From contig JAHRBS010000004.1 of the NCBI GenBank assembly GCA_024305745.1, positions 5,580,001-5,644,000 on the forward strand: a DNA stretch of 64,000 nucleotides. Direction: 5' to 3'. Each line of letters opens with the position of its first letter. Position 1 is the first letter of the stretch. The DNA comes from Polyporus tsugae. Lineage: Eukaryota > Basidiomycota > Agaricomycetes > Polyporales > Polyporaceae. This document shows positions 11,901-22,962 of the stretch, in pieces. A program made the translations under genes and the position numbers. The notes under the pieces are model-generated. The model was not told where the DNA came from. It saw only the letters and a list, made by a program, of their open reading frames with translations, and made no database searches.

Positions 11901-12836
11901 AATCCTACGTTCTCCATCCACCACATGTAGCACCAGAACACGTTTCGTCAACTCGTAGACTGCGTGTATGTACTGCGCCAAACGGGCGAGAAGGTTGTCC
12001 CTAGTGAGGAGAAATTCCAGTAACTGTAGCCTCGAGGACCAGGAATGCAATCTGTTCTGAATCACAAGGCCCACAATAGTGTGTGCATCGTCAAACCAAC
12101 CGGGCATCCATACACTCCAACAAGACATGCGGCTCAGTCTCAACCGCCGACCGTCGTCGATAGTAGTGGTAAATCCTGCAATGGCGAGATACATGCGGTT
12201 GCACCTGGAGGCTAGAAGGCGCGCGAGGATGACAGTTTCTAATGGTCGACAAGAATGTTGGGTAATCGGACGTTGAATCGTTAATTAGATATTTTGTTAC
12301 CAGGAATCAATCAGAATAAGAAAGGCAGCTCATCGTCAGACTCGGAGCGCCCGAGTCCCTCCTTCCCGTTCACCATGTTTGCGCTTCCCTCCGACCTCCC
12401 TCCTCATCCGCCTCCGCTGAGCAACCATGCCAGATGTGTCCAGAGTTAACGTTCTTTAGGCCCTCTCTGACAGCAACCGGAAGGAGTCATTGAACGAATT
12501 TCTGATCACCTTCCACATGAGCCGGGGGAACCCTGGGATCTTCGCCCACTTCCAGTCTCCGGAGTCGAGGTGGAGCACGAGTTCGGATTCAGAGAGAGCG
12601 GCCAGGAGAGAATTGTATCGAGGAGTCAAGTGGAGCGGGGTAGATGCGAACGCAACAGCCTGTTCGTTGATAGAACCGTTGTCGATGTGCAGCCCATCAG
12701 TCGGGAAAGTGATCATTTTCAGAGTGACCTTAGGGGAGCAAGGAACTTTAGGAGTTGCAGTATACGGGAGATACGGAAGATAAAGGAGGAGATTGTGGTC
12801 GTGTCCTGCAACTTGAAGCAAGATCAAACGAAGCAA
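11820..12836 (-). CDS. Possible minus-strand gene overlapping the TEA gene end and the long repeat
   Basis: Two minus-strand open segments have coding-like composition. 11820-12194 includes GLVIQNRLHSWSSRLQLLEF and LLARLAQYIHAVYELTKRV. 12456-12836 includes LLAALSESELVLHLDSGDW. The second runs into the 1,256-bp repeat and is cut differently in the 25-kb copy, where only the part inside the repeat is shared. No domain is recognised and no splice model joins the segments. Overlap with the TEA gene end makes the first segment doubtful. Confidence 0.25.
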
Positions 12837-13934
12837 GATCGAACATCATGTGGTGGTACGTTCGAAGGAGAGCACTGATAGCACAACACGCGACACTTGT
12901 ATATCAGGGTAGATGTCAAACATTGAGTGCTACTCGTCATCGGTGCGAGAAGAAGCGTTCCGGGACTTACAGGCCTTCCCGAACAAGAGCTCTCACCGTC
13001 ATCCTCTCAACCCTCCGCGACTTGACCCAATCCAGTGTGTTCCAAGTCCGTGAGCCTCATCGCCTGCTTCTGTCCTCCCGGAGCTTCCCATCCTCAAAGT
13101 GGCCCGATCGCGGTAATTGCGGGAACAATCTCGGACACTTTGGCAGCTTGTTCCTAGTCTGGAAGTTCGTGAGTGTGTGTATATGCAGGGCCCTGAGGTC
13201 ACGGAAGCTAGTCAGATTGTGGCTGCAGGGGACGCGAAAGTAGTATAGCGAGGGTCGCAAGCGCGATTCCACTAGTCGTCATGTGCAATAGCGGACCTAT
13301 ACGCAAGATACACGCGAAGACATGGTTGAGGACGATTCATAGTATGTAGACATTGCGCACCGGTTCATAGAGTGTGCTGCCTTCCGCGAGCGGATACTGA
13401 TTTGCAAGATCAGCACCTGAGTTGTGTCCAGCTTGACGCAATGGGAGAGGGACGTGTTCGAGCTTGGCCTTGGCCTTGCCACAGCTTGCGGTCACTCAGC
13501 CGGCTTCATAGATCGGACTCGGACTTTGGTGAGCGAGTCCTTGCGCCCACATTTGTACTTCTCAGCTGCATGCTTAAATGAACATTTGGATGTTAGACGT
13601 ACCTGAGCCTGCCTTCGCGACGTCTCAGACCCCAACTGGCCAAAGCTAGGGATGGATCCTTGCGATCTTGGTAGCGCAGAGCGGTGCGGAGGTCCTTCTC
13701 CCTATCACTACGTCTGGTGAAGGGAGAAGGTTGTCGTGTTCATCAGCATAGCCTCGACCGGCCGCTCCTGGGCAATGTTGTCCTTGCTGCTGAGATCTGT
13801 TTCAGAGCCTGCCGTGTGAGCTGGTGGATAGACATGGTATGGACGACACTTGCGACAGACACGTTGGCCAGAGTATGAGAGCGCATGACAACAAAGAGGG
13901 GTTGGATGATGAAGGTACATGACTTACTCCGGCT
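12679..13934 (+). repeat. 1,256-bp direct repeat, copy 1
   Basis: Matches 25182-26437 with no difference found, at an offset of 12,503 bp. Every open frame inside is reproduced exactly in the other copy. Flanks on both sides are related but diverged: the left flank has similar GCAACRGCCTGTT sequence and the right flank a TGACAAC-type stretch with a short indel. No terminal repeat or transposase gene is visible. The content is not recognised. Confidence 0.92.
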
Positions 13935-14081
13935 GTTGACAACTTGCTGTCTTCCCAGATGGAGTCATTGTCGTAGGTTACCGGAAGTGGGAGCGAGTGA
14001 ACCCGGCCCGGGGGCTATGACGTAAGCACTCCTGACCAGCCTTATAGTAACTCGGGAGCTGGGCACATACCCCACGGCTAA

Positions 14082-14927
14082 ATGTCTATTGACCACTTCA
14101 CGAACTTCTACCCCGAGAAACTTGAGAACACTGAAGTCTACCAAGACTCACCTGAGAGTTTGGTCAATTACGCACTCCAGGCTCTTCACGCAGTGGGAAT
14201 TGAGGTCATTGAGTGGAGGTATCTCCTGCATAGTCGCATGGGTGTCCCTGGGATAATGATGGTATGGAGACTGGTTCTTCTCTAATATTTTTGCATATAT
14301 GCTGACAGCCTCCAATCGCGAATCCCAGGATCATCATTACCTCGTCGACAATGGACACTTTGAACAGGCATCTAGGTTGCTTGAAGAACATCTAACACGC
14401 TCCCAACCCCCCCCCCCCTACTTGTTCGCACTAATGGAGAGCTCTCCACGCGAGCACATATATACCGTATCAGCCGGCACACATCCCTTGCAGTCGCACA
14501 GCATCTCGTCTTGTACCCAGCGTCTTTTGCAGCATACCCGCCCAACGTCCATCTCTCGCCCGCACCATCTTCCTCCGATCCGCAGTCCCCCACCGTCCTA
14601 GTTCCATCACCATGTGATGTTTACATAGGCATCCTGCGGATGATGCTGACATTTTCCCGGTTCGATAATGCTCGATTTCTGCTGGCGGCGGACTTGGAGC
14701 AATTAATTCGGCACCATCTTTACAAACAAGTCCGCCATGATGCCATCGGGGCGGAGGACGGTGAAGAATGGGAGAAGGGTAAAGAGAATGCAGTCCGTAC
14801 CGTACAGGGATGGCAACAACCTGGGAACGCCAATGGGGTGTTGATCAATGCTCTATTACATATCGCTTCTGGGGAAATGGAGGTAGAAAGCGCCCTGGTT
14901 TGGTGTCTACAGCACAACGCGTACTGA
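14082..14927 (+). CDS. Orphan gene candidate
   Basis: Exon 1 (14082-14261) reads MSIDHFTNFYPEKLEN and ends at a gtatgg donor; an acceptor with gctgac branch-like sequence ends at 14308. Joined in phase, the next exon reaches a stop near 14395. The other frame reads HYLVDNGHFEQASRLLEEHL and then meets a run of 12 C at 14407-14418. A further open segment (14511-14927) reads RMMLTFSRFDNARFLLAADL and KGKENAVRTVQGWQQ. One gene with an indel in the C run, or a degenerate gene, would explain this. No family recognised. Confidence 0.35.
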
Positions 14928-17218
14928 CAAGGTGTCTTCATATTGACGTTGAAGAGAGGATAAAGGCGTCGGACCTAAGGTCGCATGGACATTACTTATA
15001 TAGTCGTTACTTCCCTTACTCAACTGTAACTCCCGTGCACACGCTCGTTGAAGATAGCCAATGCATGACATGACGGGACTCAAAAACCCCACACCCAAGA
15101 CAACGACTGAGGGACACAGGCTCATCTTTCCTGTAGTACTGTTCCTTTCTCTCGCCTCTCGAATGCATCTCCACTGCTGATTGTCTGCGTCCTCTCAGCC
15201 GCATTCCGCACGATTCACGCGCGCACCATACATCTCCCCTCCCTGACAGCTCTCGCGCCCTGTGACCGGGTCCTACGCGTGTCCGCTTGCCTTCAAGTTC
15301 GGTGCCCTCGAGCGCGACGGTCCGCACCCGATATGCATGCTTGTAAAGGCCAAGATCGTGTGCTTAATCCGCTCGAGCTCGAGGCGTCCTGGAGACGCTA
15401 AAGTTGGGCAAGTTGCAGGAGGTCGTCCAGACCCACGCACCGGGTAGAAACTGCCCTCCAAGAGGTTGAGCTGGTCGGGCTCCTGGCGCGGCCGCCGTCA
15501 CCCGGCCTCTGTCTGAATATTCGACGAATACGGTTGCAATAGGAATTTCGTAGGGCTCGTCCTGCCCTTTGCATGGCTCGTCCTGGCGGCCCGTTCGGAA
15601 GATTGGGTCCAGTCCCAGGAGCTGCTGCTACCACTGGGCCTGGGAAACGTGGGAATTGAAACCTGCGAATGGGTGAATTGTAAGTGTAAGATAAGTGGGT
15701 GCCGAAGGTGCGGGAGTTTGGTGGCGGGGGGAGGGATACGTACGTGCTATGTGATTAATATTCTAATCGCCACTTGTGTTGTAGATCATACGGTTACGAG
15801 CTGCGGTGCTGTGCATCACCCTCTGGTTCTTCCGAGAGAAGCAAGCTTCACTTACTTCAACTATCGCCCGTTCCAGAGATGTCGCTTACATACCCTAATA
15901 GGAATGGTATCCAGAAGGTGTTGAAGCCTGCGCTCATGAAGTGGTCGATCGACGATGAGATGATCTCCTGGCTGTTCCGCATACTCTCGTCCACACCGCA
16001 CTTGAGGCAGCTCCCCTTCAGCTTGGCCGCCCGCCGTATCTCCTCAGCCGCAGCGGCATCGCCAGGACAAAAGCCATGGAAGACGTCGCAACAGTGATAG
16101 CCCGAGATCGACTGAATAAGATGGTGGGGCCCATGATCATTGTGAGTTATATAACCAAACATATAAGGCACGGGAGGCGAGTCTTGCAGTATGAACAGGG
16201 GGCGGCGCAGGAGGTGGGTAGACAATGTATGACTGAACATACCTAAACACCCGAGAATAACCTCTGCTCCTGCATCATCCCATCCTCCTCCCACCCCACC
16301 AGGCCATGTCACCTGTGTAGCACATTCGCCTTTCAAAGTGCAATCTACATGAGTTGTTGGTTGATGGCTACAAGGGGAAAATCAGTACCAGAGGGAAAGC
16401 GTAGATGTTCACTCATCGTCACTCCTCAAAGTCTCGCAAGAGAGACCTTCCAGCAATTGACGACCGGGGAGCAGAAAGGAAACTGCCTCGTCTCGAAGAC
16501 CAGTCCTGAACACCAATCTGCATCAAGAATCACACATCATAATCCCGCAAAGAGTGGACACAGTCGACATATAATCCGCGAGCTCCTGTTCCGCCAGCTA
16601 TACGATAGCCACAGTGTAAACTTACCCTACGTGCTTCAGTTCTCCTTCCTGTCCCCAGAAGTCCTCCATATCCTACTACACCGTGAGGATGCAGTGCTCA
16701 CCATGGTGGCACAATTTGTGCATGATGTCTTCTACGTATACTTGTACTGGTGATACGCAGCGATGAGGAGTGGGCCGAGTTAACAGACTCAATAGAATGT
16801 CAACTATAACTCTTTCCTCCCCTGATTGTTGCCGTAGTACTGTACCTTGGTCTCTCTTGGAGTGGTTGCGCGGTCTTGCTCGTGTGCTCGGGTGACCGCA
16901 GCACTCACGATGCACTGATCTAAGCACCAATTTGGGCGGGCGCGTGCGCGCTTCGCCCAACCTCCTCTCTCTGGGCGCCCACAAGACATGGTAGCCGTTA
17001 AGAGCGAGTGATCGGCATTCGTCGTTCGTGGTGAATTGTTCGACAACACAAATTGGGAAAGACTCATCAGCTGGTGGCCCATCAATGCATCAAGAGAGGA
17101 GGGCTAGAGCGCGGCCAGCACATGGTGCCACGTGAGAACCTCGATAATACTAGATATATCATGAGTCCGTTATAACTTATACCCAATAAGTTCCTCCTCA
17201 CACTTCCGGATTCCGGAG
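14928..17218. other. Unresolved region
   Basis: Several open frames of 60-160 codons occur on both strands, for example 15857-16336 minus (with SGYHCCDVFHGFCPGD) and 16349-16753 plus (ending in HREDAVLTMVAQFVHDV). None could be tied to a family or spliced into a gene. GC-rich coding-like stretches near 15250-15620 may be remnants. Confidence 0.3.
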
Positions 17219-19332
17219 ATGGAGATGCAACGGCACGATTCCCTCAGCCTGCCCCTCCTAAACACATCCCATGACACAATAGAACCTCCACGCAAGTGTC
17301 CGTGCCCAGCCGAGCGCGAACTCAGCCCTGCCACTGCCGACTCCCACCCCGCCTCAAGCCCCAAGTCATTCGGAGCGGCGACAGTTTCCTCACACATCTC
17401 CATGCCTTTATCGGCGCCTCCATCAACGTCTTACACGGGCGACACACTCGACACAAACGGTGTCCAAATGGGGGCATCCTCATCCGCCTCCCTGCCAGGC
17501 AGCAGGAGCACGCGTCGCTCTGACATGTCCCGTAATGTAACCGCTGATGGGTCCGATTCAGATGCTGAGGGGAGCGGTGCGACACTTCTGGAGGGCCTCA
17601 GTTCCGTTTTCCATCCCGCCTGCGGAGGAGGCGGTAGGGAAGGCGATGCCGACGAGGCTCCACAAAGTGTGAAAGGTCGGCGGAAGGGCAAGGCGAAGGC
17701 CAGCGAAGACGGTGCGCTCTTGTCGGCATCAGGCATGCGGTCGACACCCACGGTGCACGACGAGGGCTCAATGGTTTGGGGTTCCATTTCGCCTGATACA
17801 GATTTGAATCCTTGTTCAGGTCAAGGTACATTTGTGCACTGCGTTTTTTTTTGCGGTACCGGACGGCAGAAGCGACCCCAGACACGCGGCAGGTGGAGGA
17901 GTGATCACAAAGCCGTCCTTTTCACAACATATCGGTGATGGAAATGGGCGCGATCTTCCTACGCGGGAAGGAAGTCACGATGACATGGAGGAACCGATGG
18001 TACGCGATAGGGAGTTCTACATCGACAAGGCCGATTGTGTCATTCGCGTGGATAAGACGCTGTTCAGGGTGAGTGATATTACCGATCTCAATGTTCGCTG
18101 TATCGTAGTCCTGCGATATTTAATGCTCATTTTTTGCCGGCACACTGTGTGCGCTATAGGTTCATCAATACTTCCTTGGTCAAGATTCGTCCGCGTTCCA
18201 GCACATGTTCAGCATGCCTGCGAAAATCACCAACTGTCACGGGGCGTGGAAGGGTGTTCCGACGAGAATGCAATCCGGCTCTATGGAGAATATGTGGAGC
18301 GTTTTCGTGTCCTCCTCTCTGTGATCTACGATTTGTACGTACTGGTGTTATCCACTCAGTGCACTCAAGCCTGACGTTTCTGATGGCCAAAATTTTTCCC
18401 ATTAACTTAACAGGCCGCTACAGCTCCAAATATACAATACTCCGGCCGCGAACATTGACCGGCTTTTGACGATTGCGGAAATGACAAACAAGTACCACTT
18501 TACGTCCAGCGAGACGTGGGCCGTGGACGCTCTGTATAATGTAATATGTGGCTTACATGGTCCCCCACAGCCACAGCACGAGCTTGGCCACTGCTCCTCC
18601 GCGTGGATGAAGCGGCTCCTCAAAATCGCCCTCCTTTGTGGACATACCACGCTTCGCAATCATGTCACAGATCGGTGGGTCGATCACATCGTAGCTCGAG
18701 ACCTTCGTCCCGTCCATGCCCTCGAGATCACCGACAGAAGCGGTATCAGACGACTGCAGGGCTACGCGTATTACGTCCAACTCCTGGAGATGGGCGATGG
18801 CTTCGACCCAGGCATGGTGGAAGACGGCAAGCAGTACTCACTGGGCACCGTGACTGGCCCGAAAGGGGTCAGGGACAGCACTTCCTCCGTCTCCGCGCGC
18901 ACCGGCACACCTGCGAGCCTTACGCAGGAGCAGAGGCACCGGCTGCTCTCTGGGCACTGGTCGCTTTCGTGGCTCTGGGACACGCTCCGGATGAACCCAC
19001 CCAAGTTCCAGCGGCCGGACGAGTGTACATACCACCAGCAGGGGTGCGTGTCGACGTAGACGCAGGCATAGCGGGACGTCGGCAAGTCGGAGGCGACGCT
19101 GAAGCACCCGCCAGGGGATGTGCTAGGTCGGCTCCAGGAGATGGAGCAGCAGCTGTTCACGCACACGGTCCTGTCGCATGTGCTGACGTCGCAGTGCAAA
19201 CGGGGTGCGCTCATGGCGCTCAAGGCGACTATCAGGGAGGTGCGGGAGGGCTTGGCAGACCATTTCGCAGACCTGATCTACACCCAGGAAGCCCTGGGCA
19301 TTAGATGTAATGCTGCCGAGGGCACTTCGTGA
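17219..19332 (+). pseudogene. BTB/POZ-domain protein, decayed
   Basis: Exons 17219-17825, 17893-18068, 18160-18334 and 18414-19332. Exon 1 codes a Ser/Pro-rich leader. Exon 2 ends VRDREFYIDKADCVIRVDK and exon 3 starts VHQYFLGQDSSAFQHMF, together the BTB fold of the agaricomycete family in which YLxxDSxxFxxMFxxP is diagnostic. At about 18220 a one-base loss shifts frame; the family sequence resumes as GCSDENAIRLYGEYVERF one frame over. Exon 4 follows the family C-terminal region (PLQLQIYNTPAANIDRLLTI). Two in-frame TAG codons at 19057-19059 and 19069-19071 sit where Trp is expected, and the same frame then runs open to 19332 (DVLGRLQEMEQQLFTHTV). BTB proteins act as dimerisation or Cul3-adaptor modules; this copy cannot make a full one. 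Confidence 0.82.
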
Positions 19333-19380
19333 GGCCGAAGGATTGCTAGTCTATCATATACTGTCCTTATATCGTACGTA

Positions 19381-19611
19381 TTGTACGTATTGGAGTCAGC
19401 CTCCTGGAGGTCTGTGTATAGAATCCTTGAAAAATATCATCAATATCGAAGATTCGAAGTACGGCCACCAGAGTTGCGCTTTGCAGCGACGGGCATCATA
19501 CAGGGGATCAATATCACGGGTGACGTCCTTGCCATTGTGGTTTATAACATAAACCATTCATCTGAAACTACCCAAATGGAGGCATGTTGGAGTTGTCTCC
19601 GCAATGACTGA
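19381..19611 (+). pseudogene. Detached fragment of a TEA-family gene end
   Basis: 19480-19605 matches 11708-11835 in the TEA gene at nucleotide level, including 'cataaaccattcatctgaaa' exactly, with a 24-bp gap near the end. Both code for a GDVLAIVVYNINHSSET block. The fragment's upstream part reads VYRILEKYHQYRRFEVRPPELRF, which does not match the TEA gene at 10-12 kb but continues the frame sensibly. It may therefore come from a different, more complete paralogue. No TEA domain is present nearby. Confidence 0.6.
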
Positions 19612-19769
19612 TTGGTTTTTCGTCTTTTACGATCCTTGCGTCGACGGCAATGAGACTCGTAGCGATTTTGCAATTATGTAAACATTAGTCACATTGACTC
19701 TATGTGGTCCAAGTCCGAATCGTTGCGCTAAGTACCTCCTCCCCTCTCCCCTCTCCGGGCTCTCCCCAG

Positions 19770-20560
19770 ATCCTATTTGGCCTCGCCACCCTCTATTGTC
19801 CTGCCGTCCTGCACCAGTTTCCTTAACATCTCTCCCTCAGTCGGCTGTTCCGCGTGTCCCCATGGCGCTCAACAGCATCTTCGTCTCCTGGTGTCCACCA
19901 ACAACAAGCACCCCCACGAATTATCTTGCCCTCATTACGGACGGCGGAGGCCCTCCAGGTGAGTGCCGTCGCCACTGTCGCACAGCGGCTGGGCAGCCCA
20001 TCGGACCGCATGGATCTGTTTGCGAAGCTACAAGAGGGCAGAGACGATAACGGGGACTCGATGGGGAGGGAGGAACTCATGGCCGATGCGCTCACGCAGC
20101 TGATTGTGGGGAGTGACCCGACTCCGAGCCATTTGTACCAAGTAGGCTAAGTATAAGTATGCGCTAGCTTGGGGGCTGGGGAGTGTTCGTATCCGGTTCT
20201 AACCTCTATCTATGCTGAATATTAACCCATCTCCTCGTAGCTCCTCTGGCTTGCTAAGAACTAGCCACGTTGCGGAAGCTTAGCGGTGCTCGACTTGTCA
20301 CTGACGACAGCCGGACTGCAGCGTTCGAGCAGGTCAAGCGACTATCTGACCTGAGTCACCTTGTAGCCGTCCTCAACGAGGCGCTCCGCGTACGCTCGAC
20401 GTCAAGCATCGGCCCACCCTTACTGCTCCCTAAAGGCGGCTTCCCCGTCCGTGGCAGGTTCGTCCGTTAGGGTACCGTCGTGAGCGTGCTAACGTACACT
20501 GCAGCAGGGAAGCATGGGCCGAGGACGTCTTTTGACTTCTTCTGTTGAGCTTGGCACGCG
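19770..20560 (+). pseudogene. Cytochrome P450 relic
   Basis: An exon ending near 20150 reads LFAKLQEGRDDNGDSMGREE and LTQLIVGSDPTPS, the I-helix region of fungal P450s where AGSDTT is expected. After a gtaggc...cgtag gap it reads LLWLAKN and meets TAG at 20262-20264. One frame over follows FEQVKRLSDLSHLVAVLNEA, then LRVRSTSSIG and PKGGF, the K-helix region with its ExxR pair (EALR) kept. GTVVSVLTYT then continues to about 20560. The N-terminal membrane anchor and the haem-binding Cys loop are absent. The degraded I-helix motif, stop and frame change mark a dead fragment. Wording resembles the benzoate-hydroxylase-like fungal P450 groups; the exact family is not determined. Confidence 0.75.
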
Positions 20561-20810
20561 CTGGTCTCCTGCTGTCTAGGAGGATGTAGATAATTAATTT
20601 GGGTTGTACAGCGTACTGTGTAACTGAGTCTATTGCAATATATGATCCTTTGGAATTCTATCACTATGAGTGTATCTTGAGAGGCCCGAGACGAGACGCA
20701 AGTCAAGCTAGTCACCCAAGTAGTCCGCCAAAGAAGGACTAGAGTGGCGACGTCGGAGGCAGACGCGGGGTACACGTTAGCGGGAGAACGTACTGCGACG
20801 ACAAAGTGGC

Positions 20811-20848
20811 TGCAACCCAGGCTCCGTCCCACCGCTGCTTCGGGTTGA
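20811..20848 (-). repeat. Inverted repeat arm A
   Basis: Reverse complement matches 21720-21759 over about 38 bp with few mismatches. The core is gcagcggtgggacggagcct, about 0.9 kb from its partner. Confidence 0.75.
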
Positions 20849-21719
20849 GAGCAAATTCTGAACGCGTTGGATAGGCTGGAATTACTGTAGTGTTGTGTTA
20901 TCTTATCTCTTGATCTCCCCACGCAATTCCAACTCCGAAACCTTAACAACTCTCAACCCTCAGCAGCGGCTGGCATCAAACATTGGTAAACAACCGGAGG
21001 GCGGGGCACAGCCATTAAAAACCATCTGCTTTTGGAAGCTCTCCCCCGTCGGCGCTCCCATTTTATTGAGAAAATCGAATTAGACAGACTAGATACCAGG
21101 TCCACAAGGACCGATCTCATCCACTCATAGGAAGGCGTGTCGGCGCTGCAAACATAGAGAAGATTCGCACATGGTGCATGGACTCCCAAGAAGCTCGGAT
21201 GACTGCCATGTCAGGAAGTGCAAGCACGGCTTTGGGACGAGAGGGACATGCGGAACAGTCTGGATACTGGGTTTCAAGTTGGATTTCAAGTTGTCTTCAA
21301 CCGCGCCATCTGAAGTCGCCACCATAAAGCTCCCTTTGGCACACGCGCGAACCACCGAGAAGGCTTCTCACCATGGCCCATAGCTCCAATTCCATCCGCA
21401 CGATCTGCACGGCAATGTCTCCTATCGCAAACCCTTGAAGTTCGGAATCCTCTGAGATGCCAGCCGCTGTCGGGTGTCGGGGTTCGTAACGCGCGCGATT
21501 GCATTTCAGTGGGCGTTGAGATAACACAGGACAGATTCAGATCTTGTTGGCGCGAGACGTATCCATGCTTCCTGGGTGCAAGCCTCGAAGTTGCCTCAAA
21601 GTGCGCAAGCTGGGTGGTAGCAAGGTGTTCAGCATGCCGACGTATAAGCGAGAAGGGGAATAATGGAATAATCAAAAATTGATTGATGTTGCCAGGTGGG
21701 GGTGTCCAGAAATCACCCC

Positions 21720-21759
21720 TCAACCCGAGGCAGCGGTGGGACGGAGCCTGGCTGCAACC
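21720..21759 (+). repeat. Inverted repeat arm B
   Basis: Partner of 20811-20848. The arms could be the terminal repeats of a roughly 950-bp non-autonomous element; no target duplication was identified. Confidence 0.7.
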
Positions 21760-22079
21760 GCGCAATCCCCGAAACAGGTCCCCGTGCGTGACAAACAGGA
21801 GCAAATAAGCACTCGGGCGAGTGCGGCTGCCAGGCGGCTGCAGTCTTTTTTCAAGGCACCTTGCGCGTATAGCTCTAACAACGCCGTTAGTTGAATGATC
21901 TTGCCATCTCTGAGTCAATGCGACACCGCAAAACCGCGCACGGGCTTCCGGTCTTCGTGATTGCTCCAAAGATTAGTATTGTTCTCATAATTGGGCAGCC
22001 ATGGTTCGCCCAGATTGGAAAGGTGAACTCCGACCGACAACGGCCAAACTTGAAACGGTTCTTTGGGCCCCAAGCTCAG

Positions 22080-22082
<3 letters not shown>

Positions 22083-22136
<54 letters not shown>
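22083..22136 (+). repeat. (TC)27 microsatellite
   Basis: Perfect TC dinucleotide repeat of 27 units. The reading frames across it are artefacts. Confidence 0.97.
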
Positions 22137-22138
<2 letters not shown>

Positions 22139-22260
22139 AGTCTCTCTCCTTCTGTCGTCCCTCATGTACGTCCACCATCTCAGTCATACTGTGCTCGGCC
22201 CGACTCTGACTCCCAGGTTTAAAATATAGGAGTGACTCACAAGCGAGTTCACGAGAAAGT

Positions 22261-22744
22261 TGGTTGGAATGTTGTTTGCGCCTCCGTGATGCTGCAATAG
22301 CTATCCCGCAGCACGGAGACCTTGCGGTCAGTGAGCATGCTCACCTTCAGCAGCAGTAAAAGATCCTTATGTTTCATACTACTAGAAACAGTGTACCGTG
22401 TCGGCAGAAGCAGTATATAGATCTCACAAACAGCATGTCGATGCTGCCCATACCCTCTTACGTGCAACTCTGCGACTCTGGGAACGAGAGCAAAACCAGA
22501 AGCTGGTTGGTGGTAGTGGTCTATGTGTTACCCTGACCGCTGTACTAACGCTTCCCAGACTCAGGGACTTCCCATCGCGCCGAATACTACGACCAATCTC
22601 TGTGACTTTCTTTCCGGGTTGGACAAAGATGAGGCGTATTTCCAGATGTTGCGCACGACTGTTGAAATACTCCTAGGATATGTTGCAGAAGAGCGGAAGG
22701 TGCTTGAGGGACAATTTGTGGGGGCACTAGTGGTGGATATGTAA
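22261..22744 (+). pseudogene. Defective paralogue of the 9.3-kb orphan gene
   Basis: Three blocks match the gene at 9284-9783 with the same phase-0 splicing: first block to 22326 (WLECC...RDAAIAIPQHGDLA), second 22392-22505 (HTLLRATLRLWEREQ), third 22559-22744 (LDKDEAYFQMLRTTVEILL, then YVAEERKVLEG). The introns are 65 and 53 bp. The first frame has a TGA at 22207 and no ATG between it and the first block, so the homologous start codon is missing. An unseen upstream exon could rescue it. Otherwise it is a decayed duplicate. Confidence 0.5.
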
Positions 22745-22962
22745 GAGCCGTATGTCGCGCCAGCGTACATGATATGGACAATCTCACCCAAGGTAGCATC
22801 TCGTCCTGCTCATTGGGGTGACCGACGAGCGATATCGATGTGGCCACATACAACACAACATAGCTGCTGATCGGACTCGTCTAAGCATTATTACTGCTCC
22901 ATCCCGGGGCCGGGAGCATCCTTACGGCGGTCATTACAAAACAAGGTCACATTGGCAAGGCA

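Larger units (their letters stand above)
20561..22260. other. Unresolved region with inverted repeat pair
   Basis: Open frames on both strands lack family resemblance. It contains the inverted pair at 20811-20848 and 21720-21759 and the TC microsatellite. Possibly debris of an unidentified element. Confidence 0.3.

Noticed and set aside
12755..13243. 162-codon plus-strand frame repeated exactly at 25258-25746
   Set aside because: Its conservation is explained by the identical DNA repeat, and many other frames on both strands are equally conserved. No domain and no splice context.
15857..16336. Cys/His-rich minus frame that might be a zinc finger (HCCDVFHGFC...CLKC)
   Set aside because: Spacing fits no known finger and the frame overlaps other equally open frames.
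19057..19071. Stop-codon readthrough or recoding in the BTB gene
   Set aside because: The gene also has a frameshift in the BTB domain, and similar Trp-to-stop changes occur in other dead genes, so decay is the simpler reading.
21286..21969. 227-codon minus-strand frame
   Set aside because: Starts from a non-ATG codon, has irregular composition and no family match, and lies across an inverted repeat arm.
22081..22229. Long open frames rich in Ser-Leu or Arg-Glu over 22.08-22.14 kb
   Set aside because: They are translations of a TC microsatellite.
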